Assembly: GCA_013423325.1 (NCBI GenBank)
Contig: BLJB01000110.1
Location: 62,001 to 126,000 of the forward strand
Direction of reading: 5' to 3'
DNA from: Usnea hakonensis
Taxonomy: Eukaryota; Ascomycota; Lecanoromycetes; Lecanorales; Parmeliaceae
DNA length: 64,000 bases
Position numbers and translations under genes: made by a program. The notes under the pieces are model-generated. The model was not told the DNA's origin and made no database searches. It worked only from the letters and a program-made list of their open reading frames with translations. How positions within the stretch are numbered: the stretch's first letter is position 1; the number at the start of each line of letters is the position of its first letter. This document shows, piece after piece, positions 22,692 to 34,178 of this stretch.

Positions 22692-25600
22692 ATGGCGGAA
22701 GCGGTAGTAGGATTGATTGCCTCTGTGGCGACGTTATTGCATGTAGCCCGAAAGGTACAGCAATACGGCCAAGACTATTTCACTGCCAAAGAGCAACAGG
22801 ACGAGTTGGTCCGTACCCTTGGCATTTTCGAAACGAAGGTAAAGTTGCTAGGCAAGCATGCCGAAAGAGCCTTCAAGAATCCAAACGACGAGCGCTTCGA
22901 AGCTTTGAGAACAGTGCTAAACTCCTCGGCCGTGGTTGACTCGAAAGGCGAAAAACTTGGCCCTGACCCCTATAGCAAAAGTGTTGGCGCGCTGAAGCGC
23001 ATAGAGAATGGCATGAAAGAATTGGAAAAGAATCTAGAAGCATTGAAACAGAATGGTGCCGAATCCAGGATCAAACGATTTTGGTGGCACCATGACAAAA
23101 AGGCCTTCTTCAAAATCGTCACGAAGATAGCTCAATCAATAACACAAGTGGAATCTGTGCTCGCGTATGACCACTTCGCGATTTTACTCGATGCTGATGA
23201 CGGTGTCAGGAAATTAGTGAAGAACCAAGAGACGGAACGAGACGAAAGACAAGCGGAGCGAAAGCTTGATGCAGAGGAGAGGCAAAAGATTAGGAAAGAG
23301 GAAGCTGAGGAACGGCAAAAGGCCCGCGAAGAACAGGCCCAGGCCATCGAAAAGCTTCGGCGAGAAGAAGCAGAACAGTGGGAGAGGAGCAGAAAAGAAG
23401 CAGCAGAAGAGACCCAGCGGGTAGCTAGAGAGAGAGATCTGGAAGCCAAAGAGAATAGAAGAGTTGCAATCATCAACTGGCTATCCCCACTTAGCTTCCA
23501 GGCACGGCAGTCCGAGATTTACAACCAATGCATACAACAAAACGTTTCTACCCCAAACTTATTGAAATCTCCGGAATTCGATGCTTGGACGTCCGGACCC
23601 CCTTGGATGCTACGGTGTGTCGGTGAGCCAGGTGCCGGCAAAACATTCCTCTGCGCCCTGGTGGTTCAACGCCTGAAGTCGATTTTCGAGAATCGGAGTG
23701 TACCGATCCTTTGCATATATCTTAACTACAAGGAGTCAAACATTCAGACACTTGAAAATCTGATCGGTAGCCTACTGAAGCAGTTACTTCAACATCCACA
23801 TGCCGAGTTCCAATCTTTGGAAGCCAAAAGACTCTTTTCAGGGGCGGAGAACGAGTCGCGTCCCACGCTCGACGCTTTCTATCAAGCCTTTAAAGCTGAG
23901 ATCCAGCACTTTGAGAGGTACGGCAATTCTCAAAAATGTGAATCTGTTCAACTAGTACCAAGCTGATTTTCGTCTGTAGAGTCATGATAGTAGTGGACGC
24001 CTACGATGAAGCGTCTCCCGCAGTTAAAGAAAGACTAATGGACAAGCTTTTAGGCTTACCTACGGAAAGAGCAAGTCTGATGGTTACCTCACGCCCTATC
24101 GAAGACGACCCTGACCTGAGAAAGGTAAGATTTTGCGACTGCTGCGGTCGCGGCCGACCTACTGAAGACATTCCGCCTCTGCCGCCCCTCAAGATTTATT
24201 ATCACTGTGATCTTTGCAATGTCGACATCTGCCAAGAGTGCAAGACAAATGATGTGTATTACGATATGTATTGCAAAGACCGAAATCACATACTGAAGCA
24301 ACCAGATGACCCATTGAGGATGAATGTAGAGCCGTCCGAAGACGACATCAAGCTTTACGTTCAAAAGGAGCTCAATGTAGAGCTTCGATTAGGGACATCA
24401 AAGCACAGTGGTGGTAGTAGTATCAAGTCCTCATTTGGTACAACACGGCTTGGACGCATCTGCCGTAGGAGGCCAGACTTGCAAGATAGAATTATTCCAA
24501 CAGTGGTCAGTAAGGCTAACAGCATGTTCACGCTGGCCGGTCTCTACATGCAAACTTTGAGGGCATGTATGAGCGAAGGAGAAGTCGAGGACGCTTTGGA
24601 TGATCCGCCAGAAGGGTATGATGGTTTCTACGAACGCAACATGCTGCGCATTACTGAAGAGTCAGAGAACACTCGTGCTTCGACCCTCGCACGGAAAACT
24701 CTCGAATGGGTGGTCTTTGCACACAGACCACTTAGTCTTGCAGAACTAAAGGATGCGTTGGCGGTCGATCTGAAAAAAGTAGGATTACGAAAAGCTGCTA
24801 GACCTGATAAGGCGACTATTCTCGAAGTAACGGCTGGAATGATTATCATTGACGTCGATGAGGCAAATGTGAGACTTAATCACCGCACGGCTCAAGAGTA
24901 CTTTGACAAGACCCGGGATCGTTGGTTTGCAAACGCGTCCGCTAACCTGGCCCAAACTTCGATACACTATATGAGTCTCGAGGAACTTGCCAAACCTTGT
25001 GAGGGCCTGTACGAGGACAAGGATTTTGATGCCAGAAAGAAGGCGTACCCACTGATCGAGTATGTCTATGTGTTCTGGGGAGATCATGCCCATGAAGCCG
25101 AACCCCATGCAGAGACGCAAGCAGCAGCCTTTCAGTACGTCAGCGACCCTGACAAGATAGCAGCTTGGACCCAAGCCGCGTGGTACCTCAACTCTACAGA
25201 GCGTGCTGAGTGGGACATTCGAAAAGGTGCAAACGCCCTCTTGGTGTGTGCATGGTTTGGCTTGACCAATGTTACCTTGAAGCTGCTAGACCAAGGTTTG
25301 GATATCAATGCTGCGGATCCAACTTACAAACAGACACCGTTGATGTATGCCTGCAGGCGAGGACAGAGCGCAACAGTGGCCAAGCTGCTCGAACATGGCG
25401 CAGATGTCAACCAATATAGCCAAAGAGATAGCGTTGCATTGTTCGAGGCTGTCCAAAACGGCAGTATCAAGACTGTCGAGCTACTACTTACAAAGCAGGA
25501 ATTGGATATAAACGCAGTACATCCTTGGCGCTTCAATCGCACTGCTTTGATGCTAGCAGCACAGGATGGAAAATTACAGATTGTAAACGCTCTATTGGAC

Positions 25601-27043
25601 CAGCCAAGCGCAAAAGCGGACCAGAAAGATCTCGAAGGTAACACTTCGCTTGCCTTAGCTAGTATTGCTGGGCAGGACGAGGTTGTCGCATCACTTTTGG
25701 AACGTAAAGACATTAACATTGACTCACAAAACGGTCTGGGAGCCACTGCACTGATACTAGCCGCTACAACCAAAGGCAGCCGCAAAGATGTCGAGGCCAA
25801 GCTTCTCATCGCCGCACTTCTACTGATGCAAGATGCCGACAGCTCGATCAAAGACCATGAAGGTGGCGGCACCGCTCTTTTGAGGGCGGTAGACGCAGGC
25901 AATGAAGCAATGGTTAAGCTTTTGATCGAGTATAATGCCGATGTTGGCATTCGCGATAACCTTGAACGTGGGCTTCTCCACAGCGCCGCCATCGACGGAC
26001 ATGAAGCTATTGTGGCTTTACTGCTAACGAAACAATTAAATGTCAACGCTTCCGACAAAAATGGCAAGACGCCATTACATGACGCAAGTCGAGATGGCAA
26101 CTACAATGTCGCCAAGTTGTTGTTAGATGCTGGTGCGGACCGATCGATCCAGGACTTGCATAAAAGGACTCCATGGACCATTGCTTGGCAGTATGGTAAT
26201 TTGAAGATCATGAAACTTCTTCAACCACATGGAAATATTGAACAAGACAACACAGCAACTTCAACCATCTACCCGAACATAGCAGCCCTACCCATCTGGT
26301 CGCTCGCCAGCCTAGGTTTCGAGAAAGAAGTCGCAAATATGATCGCCACCAGACCAAAGGACATATACTTCTGCGACCCCGACATGGGCAACACCGCCCT
26401 CCACTGCGCCATCAACGCCAACAACCCCACCATCCTATCCCACCTCCTCCGCGCCGGCCTCTCCCCCGACTCCCTCAACGACTACCACCGCACTCCTCTC
26501 CACCTCGCCGCCATCGCCGGCCACGTCCCCCTCCTCACCATCCTCCTCTCCCACAACGCCAAGCCAGACCAGAAAGACAGATTCCTCCAAACCCCCCTCC
26601 AAATCGCCCACTACAACCGCTATCTCGAATGCGCCGTCATCCTCGTCGAAGCGGGCGCTCATCCGAGTCCGGGGATGCGTCAGTCCCTCTTCTTCGCGGC
26701 CGTCGAGCTCGGGAGGCTAGCAGCCGTCACGAAACTCATCAACATGGGCGCCGATCTCTTGTTGAAGAATGCCCTGGGCCAGACGGCGCTGCAGATGGCC
26801 AAGGAGTCTGGGAATGGCGAGATTTTGCAGGTGTTGAGGTCGAATAAGAGCGTGTTGAGGGCGCCGAGGGTGGGGGAGGATGTGGATGAGGATGAGGGGG
26901 GGGTGGAGGAGCTGGCGATGGTGTCGGTGAGGGAGAGCCCGTTTCATAGACCGGAGGTGTGGGGTGAGGAGGGGGGTGGTGAGGGGACTGTGGTGGTGGG
27001 AGAGGCGGGAAGATTGGTGCCGCTTCGGGAGGCGGCTAGCTAG
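22692..27043 (+). CDS. NACHT-ankyrin STAND protein with inserted ZZ-like zinc finger
   Basis: Exons 22692-23917 and 23980-27043 (62-nt intron, GTACGG..CTGTAG) encode 1,429 residues. Order: an N-terminal helical domain opening MAEAVVGLIASVATLLHVAR, typical of fungal STAND N-domains; a charged E/R/Q coiled coil at about 175-262; Walker A GEPGAGKT at 311-318; and Walker B MIVVDAYD at 411-418, which the splice creates. SLMVTSRP is a sensor segment. Directly after it, residues 461-512 carry four Cys pairs and a His (FCDCCGRG, YYHCDLCNVDICQEC, CKDRNH), a ZZ-like module. NVEPSEDDIKLYV resumes the NACHT/winged-helix part. About 15 ankyrin repeats follow (about 840-1375). Such proteins are candidate NLR-like receptors for non-self recognition. 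Codon use shifts abruptly to C-ending near 26340, then G-rich at the end. Confidence 0.92.
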
Positions 27044-27236
27044 ATTCAATATAAATATGACTCTTTCTATTTTCCCATGAGCTATAAAAAATCATTTCCA
27101 TGCTCACTAGCGAGCCAAGAAGACTGGTATCAGTAAGCATATAAACATAGAAGAACACAAGCTACGATCTACGTAACCCACAATCTTCGATCCTGGTACC
27201 CCTCTTTCATTCTTTCATGACGACATCATCTTTGTA

Positions 27237-27310
27237 GAGAGTCGTTTATTTTGGGTAGTAAGTCATGTATTTTGGGTAGAGAGTCGTGTATTTGGGTATT
27301 TTGGGTAGAT
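27237..27310. repeat. Imperfect ~22-bp tandem repeat
   Basis: About three copies of a unit like gagtcgtgtattttgggta, the last partly collapsed, lie some 200 bp downstream of the NACHT stop codon. Confidence 0.75.
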
Positions 27311-27734
27311 AAAGCCCTTAAACCCTACAAAAGACGCATTGGTGTTCGCTAGATTGCCCAGCAGTAAGTATTTCTCGGATTGTTTGCTCTGCTCGAGGAG
27401 GCGAAGGAGAGGCGGTGGGTTGGTATAAGCCGGGGCTGGGATGGAGCGGCGAGAAGAAGGGGGGGGAAGGTTATTGTGGTAAATCTAAGCAGAAGCAGGT
27501 TTAATGGGAATGGTCCCGGCTTAGAATGAATGGTGGAAGTTAGGAGTGGCGGCTTTTATATTTGTGTAAGACTCTGATGTTACCTCCTCCTTTCCCAGCC
27601 TTCCCTCCCCTCCCCTTTCCGCCTCTCTCTCCTCCCTTCTCCCTAAAAACCCTATCACCCTCAAACTTACCCCGCCGGAAAAAATTCCCTAACCTATCAA
27701 TGTTAATTCATTATAGGGCTTAGGACGGGGTCAG

Positions 27735-28000
27735 TAATTATAATTATGATTAGGATTAGGATTATGGGTATGGGTATGGTGGTATGGGTATGGTTATGGT
27801 GTTGGGTGGAGATGAGTGCGGAGGGGGGAGAGGGGAGGGGGGAGTAAGGGCTATGTGTTTTTTTTTTGGGGGGGGGGNNGGGGTGGGTTGAAGAAGGGGA
27901 GGGGGGGGGGAGAAGCGGAGGGGTGGAGGAGAGGGTGCGGATTGGAGGGTGTGGGTGTTTATGGTTATGGCTAGGGTTACGGGTATGAGGAGCTGGAGGG
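27735..28000. repeat. G-rich degenerate minisatellite with two Ns
   Basis: Starts with attaggattaggattatgg-type hexamer repeats, continues with tatgggtatgg repeats, and holds a T9 run followed by a long G homopolymer interrupted by NN at 27878-27879. The Ns mark an unresolved homopolymer length. Confidence 0.8.
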
Positions 28001-28634
28001 TCGGGTATGGGTTGGGATGTACGATGAGGGTTATCATGCGACGTGTTTTTTCTACGGGGGGTTTATGGTGTGGTTTCTTTTGGCAGAAGGGGGTGGGTAG
28101 GTGGAGGGTGTGGGGGAAAGAGGAGCAGGAAGCGCATACAGAAACGCGTTTCTTTCACAATGGAGCGCGTAATGTATCTTTTGGGCTGTGAAGACTTTCT
28201 GGATTATATGCATGCGTTTGTTGGGGTTTTGTAGGTATTTTCAGTCCACACGGCGCTATCCTTCCGCCTTGTGCTTTTTGAAGGGGGGGTAATAAGCCTT
28301 TCGAATGTTTTTGGTTTGGTAATGCAAGATTTCGATTTGGGGGGATTGGTGAGTGGGGTTGAGGTGATGGACTTTGGTGGTGGGGAGTTGGGTGTTCCTT
28401 GCATTTCTCTTTTTGTTGATTCTTCGGATTGGTATGGAGATGGTCCTCGATGAACTCATGTTGATCGAGAGAACTTGTTGGATTCGGGATGGGAGGTATT
28501 TGGTGACTCCCAATTTTGCGGACTTTTCGCACTAGACTCAACGAGAAACGATGGTGTCGTGATGGTTCTGTGGCACTGAAGATTTGATCTTTGTGGTGGT
28601 AAGGTAGCAGAGGTCTCGGCGTAGGAACTGTGAA

Positions 28635-30224
28635 CTACTGTAGGTCCTCGTCCAGAAGTCCAAGTTCTGCGATCTCTAGGAAGGGATTTATGCCGTCATT
28701 CAACACGAAGTGACGAATCGTTCTTGCTAAGAGCAGGTGATCAACATCAGGTGATTTGATGAAGCGCCTATCGCTCAGGTAAAAGTACTGCAATTGGTGT
28801 AAAGTCTCCTTGATCGTTTGCAACACGCGCTCCCAGACTCGGGGATTTACGGGTGTCAGCGCTACAAATGGCCGAGGGATCGGCGTGCTTTCGACCATGA
28901 AGACTTCTTCCAAAGAAAGATCGCGCAGCTCTGGCGACTCTAGGAGGAAGGGGAGAAAATGCTCCTCCAAGAGTGTGAGATGGTGTAAGTGAAGTTTGGA
29001 AAGGCAAGGTAGCTTACACCCACCCAGAAACATCTCAAAGCCGGTGACTGGGGGGCCGCTATCTAAGAAATATGGAGTGTTGGAATAAACTTCAAGGCCA
29101 GTAATGAAGTCGAGCGTGAGAGACTGTAAGTGGGAAGCTGCGGACAGCAGCGGCTTGCCACGGTTCCAAAATTCGCTCATTCCATTATTATATATGCCGG
29201 CTATGTTCAAACGCAGCTCCAATTTGGTCACGTATGCCAGTACGGAGGTAGTTGACACGAAAATGTTCGGGTCGTTTTGCCTGAAGGATTCGATAGGTAG
29301 ACGACCTTGTTTATTTTCCGGCTTGATGGAGACCGCGTCGACTGCGGAAGTCTTGGATTCGTGCAAAGCAACCATAATAGTCGACCATGGATTCTTAGGC
29401 CTCTCAACCCACTCTGAATCCTCGAGGCTGGAGGACAAGCCGCACGAAAGTCTCTCGAGATTGTCTTACCCAAAGCAAAGGCAGCCGACCGACTGCAAGG
29501 TAGGCAGATCTGCTGGAGACTGTATGGCCACCCTGTGAAGATGCCGACTAACCCAGCCCCGGAACCCGCCGGGATTCCCTTGCGACATGATGTCTTTCCA
29601 ATGTTTGCAAAGACTGGACAGAGGCAAGGGAAACCGATTGTGTCGGCGTGGAGGATCATTGGCCGGAGAGAGATCAACTCTCGGCAGTAGATTCTCGTCC
29701 ATCAAGGCCTCTTGATACCAGGAGACATCTTTTCGGCGCCTCTTGTCTGTGATGACGATCTGACGGAGTTTGGGTAACGTGCCTAAAAGATGACAAAGAT
29801 GTGCATGCAAAGCGCCGGTGTTGTACAGATCTAGTGCCTCCATTAGAAGCTGGTAATACAAGTCGCTAAGATGGTTGGCCGTCCTCGAGTGGAATTTGCG
29901 GTCTCTACATTGAGTACTTCTGATATCGAGTGCGTAGTTAACTAGAATCTCCTGGATGTAGATTTTTGGCACTTTTTGCGGGCTGAGATGACGGACCGAG
30001 CCAAAAGTAAGCGTTTTGACCGAGCCTGGGAATCTCAAAGCTACCGATTTGCTGACTTCAAGATCGAAGTAGCGGGCTGAGACGAAGATACTGTCGAAGA
30101 GGAACGGTGTGACTGCATCGCAGAATTTATGGCAGACTAACCGAAAGCTCTTTCTCGAGCTTTGGCATAGGAAACTGGATATCTGTGACAGGGTCTCATA
30201 TGCCAGAGATTCAACAGACGCCAT
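28635..30224 (-). CDS. Fungal F-box protein
   Basis: F-box proteins link substrates to SCF ubiquitin ligases. Exons 30224-29470 and 29427-28635 are joined across a very short 42-nt intron (GTAAGA..TCCAG) and give 515 residues. The N-terminus LAYETLSQISSFLCQSSRKS with FRLVCHKFCDAVTPFLFDSI is an F-box. The splice restores GCLCFG-LEDSEWVERP. The remainder has Leu-rich segments (LHLHHLTLLEEHFLPFLLES, LRDLSLEEVF) typical of the substrate-binding half of fungal F-box proteins. The short intron could instead be a frame disruption, but the donor and acceptor are consensus and the phase is exact. Substrate unknown. Confidence 0.82.
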
Positions 30225-32329
30225 CTCTGTAAAAGGTTGGTCCTCGATGATAGCAAGTTCGGGAGACTTGGCAGTTTGACCTGATGTCGCTTGCTGGGGA
30301 AGAGTCTATAAATGAAGATCGTCAAGCTAGTGTGGCTTCGTTCACGACGAGAAACCTATTTTTTAATCGTGACCTGCGTGTAGGTGTTTGAACCGCTCTG
30401 ACGAAGGCCTTTTGGCTTGGGAAAGCAGAACATCAGTAGCGCTCAGTCTCCAGCATCTTCAGTCTCTGGTTTTATTTTGGTCGCCTTGAACTTGTGTGAC
30501 GTTTTCCAGAAATCAAAGTGTTAAAGATGATTAGTAAGGTAGGTCGCAAAATCGCGCTATCCTGAAGTGGAATAGCGTGTTAGTGCTACGTTGGCCACAT
30601 CCGAACCATGCGATTGCAACAGTGGTTGGCCTGTCTCATTGCCATGGATAGGCTGAACAGTGACCCCTGGGGGTGTATTCTGGCCCATTGCCACAGCGCT
30701 AAGAAGACTCCCATATCTATTCGATATAGACCTGGAGTAGAAACGTAGATATATACAGGCAAGGGTGGGTGGGCGAAAAGAGACTGCAGATGTAATGACA
30801 GAGACTCTAAAAGAGAGGAATCGACTGAATGGCAATTGTAGTGCACAAAAGCAGTATTTATGCACTCCTCGTGGGATACTGTCTCCTCCTTCTCTTTCGC
30901 AATAGCCGCAACAAGTTTCGACTACAAGGTCTATTTACAAGTAGCATTCGGCGATGTGGGTTTGACGAAGCTGAGAACATATATGCGCGTAAAGGTTTGT
31001 TATGTGCGTAATATACTAATGAATACAACATACATTTACTCATACCGGACAGTACTGTCCGCATTCTCTGTTGTAACGGAAACATGCATTGCGCTTATAT
31101 ACGGACGTCACCACAAAAAGATTGTGATCACAGATCATGTATTATCTCTGACTTTGATAGATCTTTTGCTCCCATATCTTGACTTTCATGGACTCCCACT
31201 GGTTTGTCACATTCCTATCTCCTACCTCGTCTCCTTCCTGCCCAAACCGATAACCAAAGACACATAATTCTTGAACGACGCTTCGGGTCATCCAGCCCCT
31301 CCAATGTGAACCTGTCCCACCTCACTCACGGTCCTGAGACGAATCGAATCCAACAACCAGGTCGCACCTTCTACCCTTGCCCATCGCTCTCTCAAAACTG
31401 GTTCTCCTGCAAGGAGCGCTACCAGGACACTGAGTGTCCCACGGGCCTTTGCGATTGGTAGCTAGTACAGATTCTCAAGTGCGTCATTGTGAAAGGAGCC
31501 CCATGTTCGGGTCTTGTAGGCTGTCGATCGATGGCATGAAGGCAGTCGTAAAACTTGACCCGTGCGAGAAGCGGCTCTGTGGGAGCATGCAACTGTGTTC
31601 GAGCATTGTTGAAGGAGGATTCGCCATCATCTGGTCGATGAATAGTGCAGTGGGGCTGGAGATAAGAAGGCAGAGGACACAGTAAAGGTAAACTGGCATC
31701 TTCTTGCCCGCGTTTTGACAGTCTCTGCGTTTGAAGCCCTTTGTCAGTATTTGAAACCGTAAGTCCAGTATCTCAACGAAAGCAAGCATAGAGCTTGAGT
31801 ATACAGAAAGATTGGAAGCTGATGAACTTATCATCATGCTCATAGTAATGGTCATCGCTCCTTTCATGAGTACTATTTGCTTCTCCCCTGATTGGCGACC
31901 CAATGGGAGATGGGAAATGATGCTCGTTGTATTTCCAGCGCACAGTCTCTACAATGCTATATATGAAGAGATGCATCAAGGTCAAGATATAGATCAAGGC
32001 TCTGCAATGCCATAGTGTGTACTGACAGACTGACCAATCTCTTGGACACTCTAGCACTATCTCTGACAGTCTCATTGAAGTGAGAAACAGAAGATAATGA
32101 GAAGACTAGGATGGCCAATCGGGGTTAATTCGGGCCGATGTTTTTGCAACTAAGGAAAGTGAAGGATGGTAAACACAGGCCGGAAGTTTACCCGTCTTCA
32201 CGTTTTCTTTTCTCTTTCACATTACCTCTTTCACATCACGTCCCACCACAGCAACTCCGCATCCCTGGTTTACCAGAACAAGTCTTCTAGCATACATTGT
32301 ATCAAACATCAATAGTCCACTTCTTGAAG
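30225..32329. other. Intergenic region containing one LTR-like repeat copy
   Basis: About 2.1 kb with no supported gene. It holds the first copy of the dispersed repeat (30578-30870) and otherwise only short open frames. Confidence 0.45.
30578..30870 (+). mobile_element. LTR-like dispersed repeat, copy 1
   Basis: Begins TGTTAGTGCTACGTTGG and CCACATCCGAACCATGCG. It shares blocks such as TTGGCCTGTCTCAT, CGCTAAGAAGACTCCCATAT and CTATTCGATATAGACCTGGA with two further copies near 36 kb. It ends near GCAGTATTTATGCACTCC, aligning with the TATA-like AGTATATATACATCC of the other copies. A 5' TG and an internal TATA-like site fit a solo LTR of a retroelement; no internal coding region is present. A MITE-type element is the alternative. 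Confidence 0.65.
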
Positions 32330-33519
32330 ATGGCTGACGCGAATCAAGTTGTAAGTATTGAAAAAGAGGGTAAACGTCTTTGAGAGTGAACTGATAATGA
32401 GTGTCGTACAGGAGCCATCTAACGTGGCACTCTTGAGTGCAAAAATAACAGAAATCACTCTTCCGGAAGGCTATGAGTTGGTACACTACACCCTGAGGAG
32501 AACATCCGATGGCTTGTTACAGTCCTATCAACCGCCATATAGACCACTTCTGTATACCGGGTCACTCCCGGCTACACCAACGGATACGCTAAACGTTGGT
32601 ATATCTTCACAAGCAAGTCGCGAAACCTCCCGAGACTCCGACTCCACAACACCAACTCCCTCGACAATCTCCAACCCTCACCAGCAGGTTTTCAACATCC
32701 CTATTCGTGGAGGGCGTGCTGTGTCAGCCAAAACACAGAAACGTTATAACCTGTTATTAGAAAATGGCTACACTGTAGCCTGTGGTGTCGTTTGCCCAGA
32801 GGTAGCCCCTCCGGTGCAAAAATTTAACCCAGGGGGTGGTGATTATTACTGCCCAAGATGCCTCTCCAATTTCACACGGTCAAAGTCCGTTAAAGACCAC
32901 TTCACAGGCTGTATCTCACGATACGGAAACCCACTAGGCTTGCGGTTCAATGATCACGAGAGCATGCCGTTAAAAGCGGCAGCTTTACAAAGCCGAGCGA
33001 GCTTGAGTGTCAGTGCCGAGCAAGTGGACGATCAAGAGATCAAGACGGAGTTTGTATCTGCATCCGAGTAAGTAGACCCCTGTATTTTTGTGACGAATGG
33101 CTACTAACCCGTACAGTATCCCGCTCCGAAGTATCGAATCCCACGCCTCTCCATACGAAGTGCATTCAGATTTGCGTGGGAGTTCTGTCTCCTGGCGTGA
33201 CCAGGAACAGACCCCATGGTCGCCGAACTGGAGACGCCAGTCCGAGACACCAAACCCTGGCCATGTTCCGGCCGCTACGCCAGGCTGGGAATATGGATTG
33301 GGATACTCTGGCCAAACTCCAGCGCCAGAGAGCTATGCGAGCAGAACACCCACGCCGGCATCATGGCACAGCGGAAGCGCAACGCCAACCCCAGCACAAC
33401 AGCAGTTTTCGAGCAGGACGCCGACGCCAGCACCCTTAACCCGCTCAAGTGTTATGCCTTTTGAGATTATTTCGGAAGAGACAGAGGGGGTTGACGATGG
33501 AGATAGTATGGAGGAGTGA
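32330..33519 (+). CDS. C2HC zinc-finger protein, putative regulator
   Basis: Exons 32330-32350, 32412-33067 and 33117-33519 encode 359 residues. All introns are GT-AG and phases agree. The first exon codes only seven residues (MADANQV). A single finger, YYCPRCLSNFTRSKSVKDHF, uses C154, C157, H170 and C174 (C-x2-C-x12-H-x3-C) and is followed by GNPLGLRF, a pattern I know from fungal C2H2-like proteins. The N-terminal third is Ser/Thr/Pro-rich. The C-terminal part carries repeated TPxP elements (SGQTPAPES, SRTPTPASW, SATPTPA, SRTPTPA) and an acidic end. Nucleic-acid binding is likely from the finger, but a target cannot be inferred. Confidence 0.8.
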
Positions 33520-34178
33520 TGGGAGCGTACCTGCGCCATGCGCAGAATGGAAAGGAATCTGTCGATGATGCGACGCGACTGCTTTAAAAAATGGATGTGG
33601 AATGGGCTTTAATGATCACTGTCGCGATCCAGTCCCCAGGCCTTGTTGATAGAGTCTTATTGGGCATTGCATTGCATTGCAAGTTTCTAGCGCCAATAGT
33701 AGTGGAGGAATGCGGCTTTTTTTACTGTACCATAGAATTGTTCTGTATTCTAGATGGCGGATATCCTAGTTGCCAGACATTACATGAAGAGATTGTTGCG
33801 CTGAACAATGTCATTCTGAACGACTTGTGCCTTTCTTTCTAATCCGACAAAGAAAGCACAGTATTTGAATCTGACAAAAGTATCATCTCGTCACAATATC
33901 ATTACCTGAAAGACTCATTGTCTTCGCTGTAGAATGCAACAAAGGCTATGTAACATTCGAACAACAAGAGTGGCATTTGAAACCACTTGTCCACGGTCTA
34001 CAAATATCTCTGCAATCCAGTACATCGGCTATCAAACTACAAGCCTGCTTCCCATTCCATCCACCAACCCAATCAGTTTTCAAGCACTTGGACCCTTCAC
34101 ATCAGATTCCAGAACCGACATTCCTCCGACTCTATCAGTCTTGCCGATCTTGACGCCGGAACACCCGGGTGGAGCACC
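33520..34178. other. Intergenic region
   Basis: Short spacer between two same-direction genes; its end is the likely 5' UTR of the following gene. An in-frame upstream ATG at 33987 exists but encodes leader-like sequence. Confidence 0.4.

Larger units (their letters stand above)
27044..28634. other. Low-complexity intergenic region with G-rich tract
   Basis: Separates the convergent NACHT and F-box genes. Besides the repeats listed separately it is unusually G-rich on the plus strand from 27720 to 28110 and contains two undetermined bases. No gene is supported; frames across it translate only low-complexity sequence. Confidence 0.6.

Noticed and set aside
27735..28000. Interstitial telomere
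   Set aside because: TTAGGG units are too few and degenerate, and coding genes continue on both sides.
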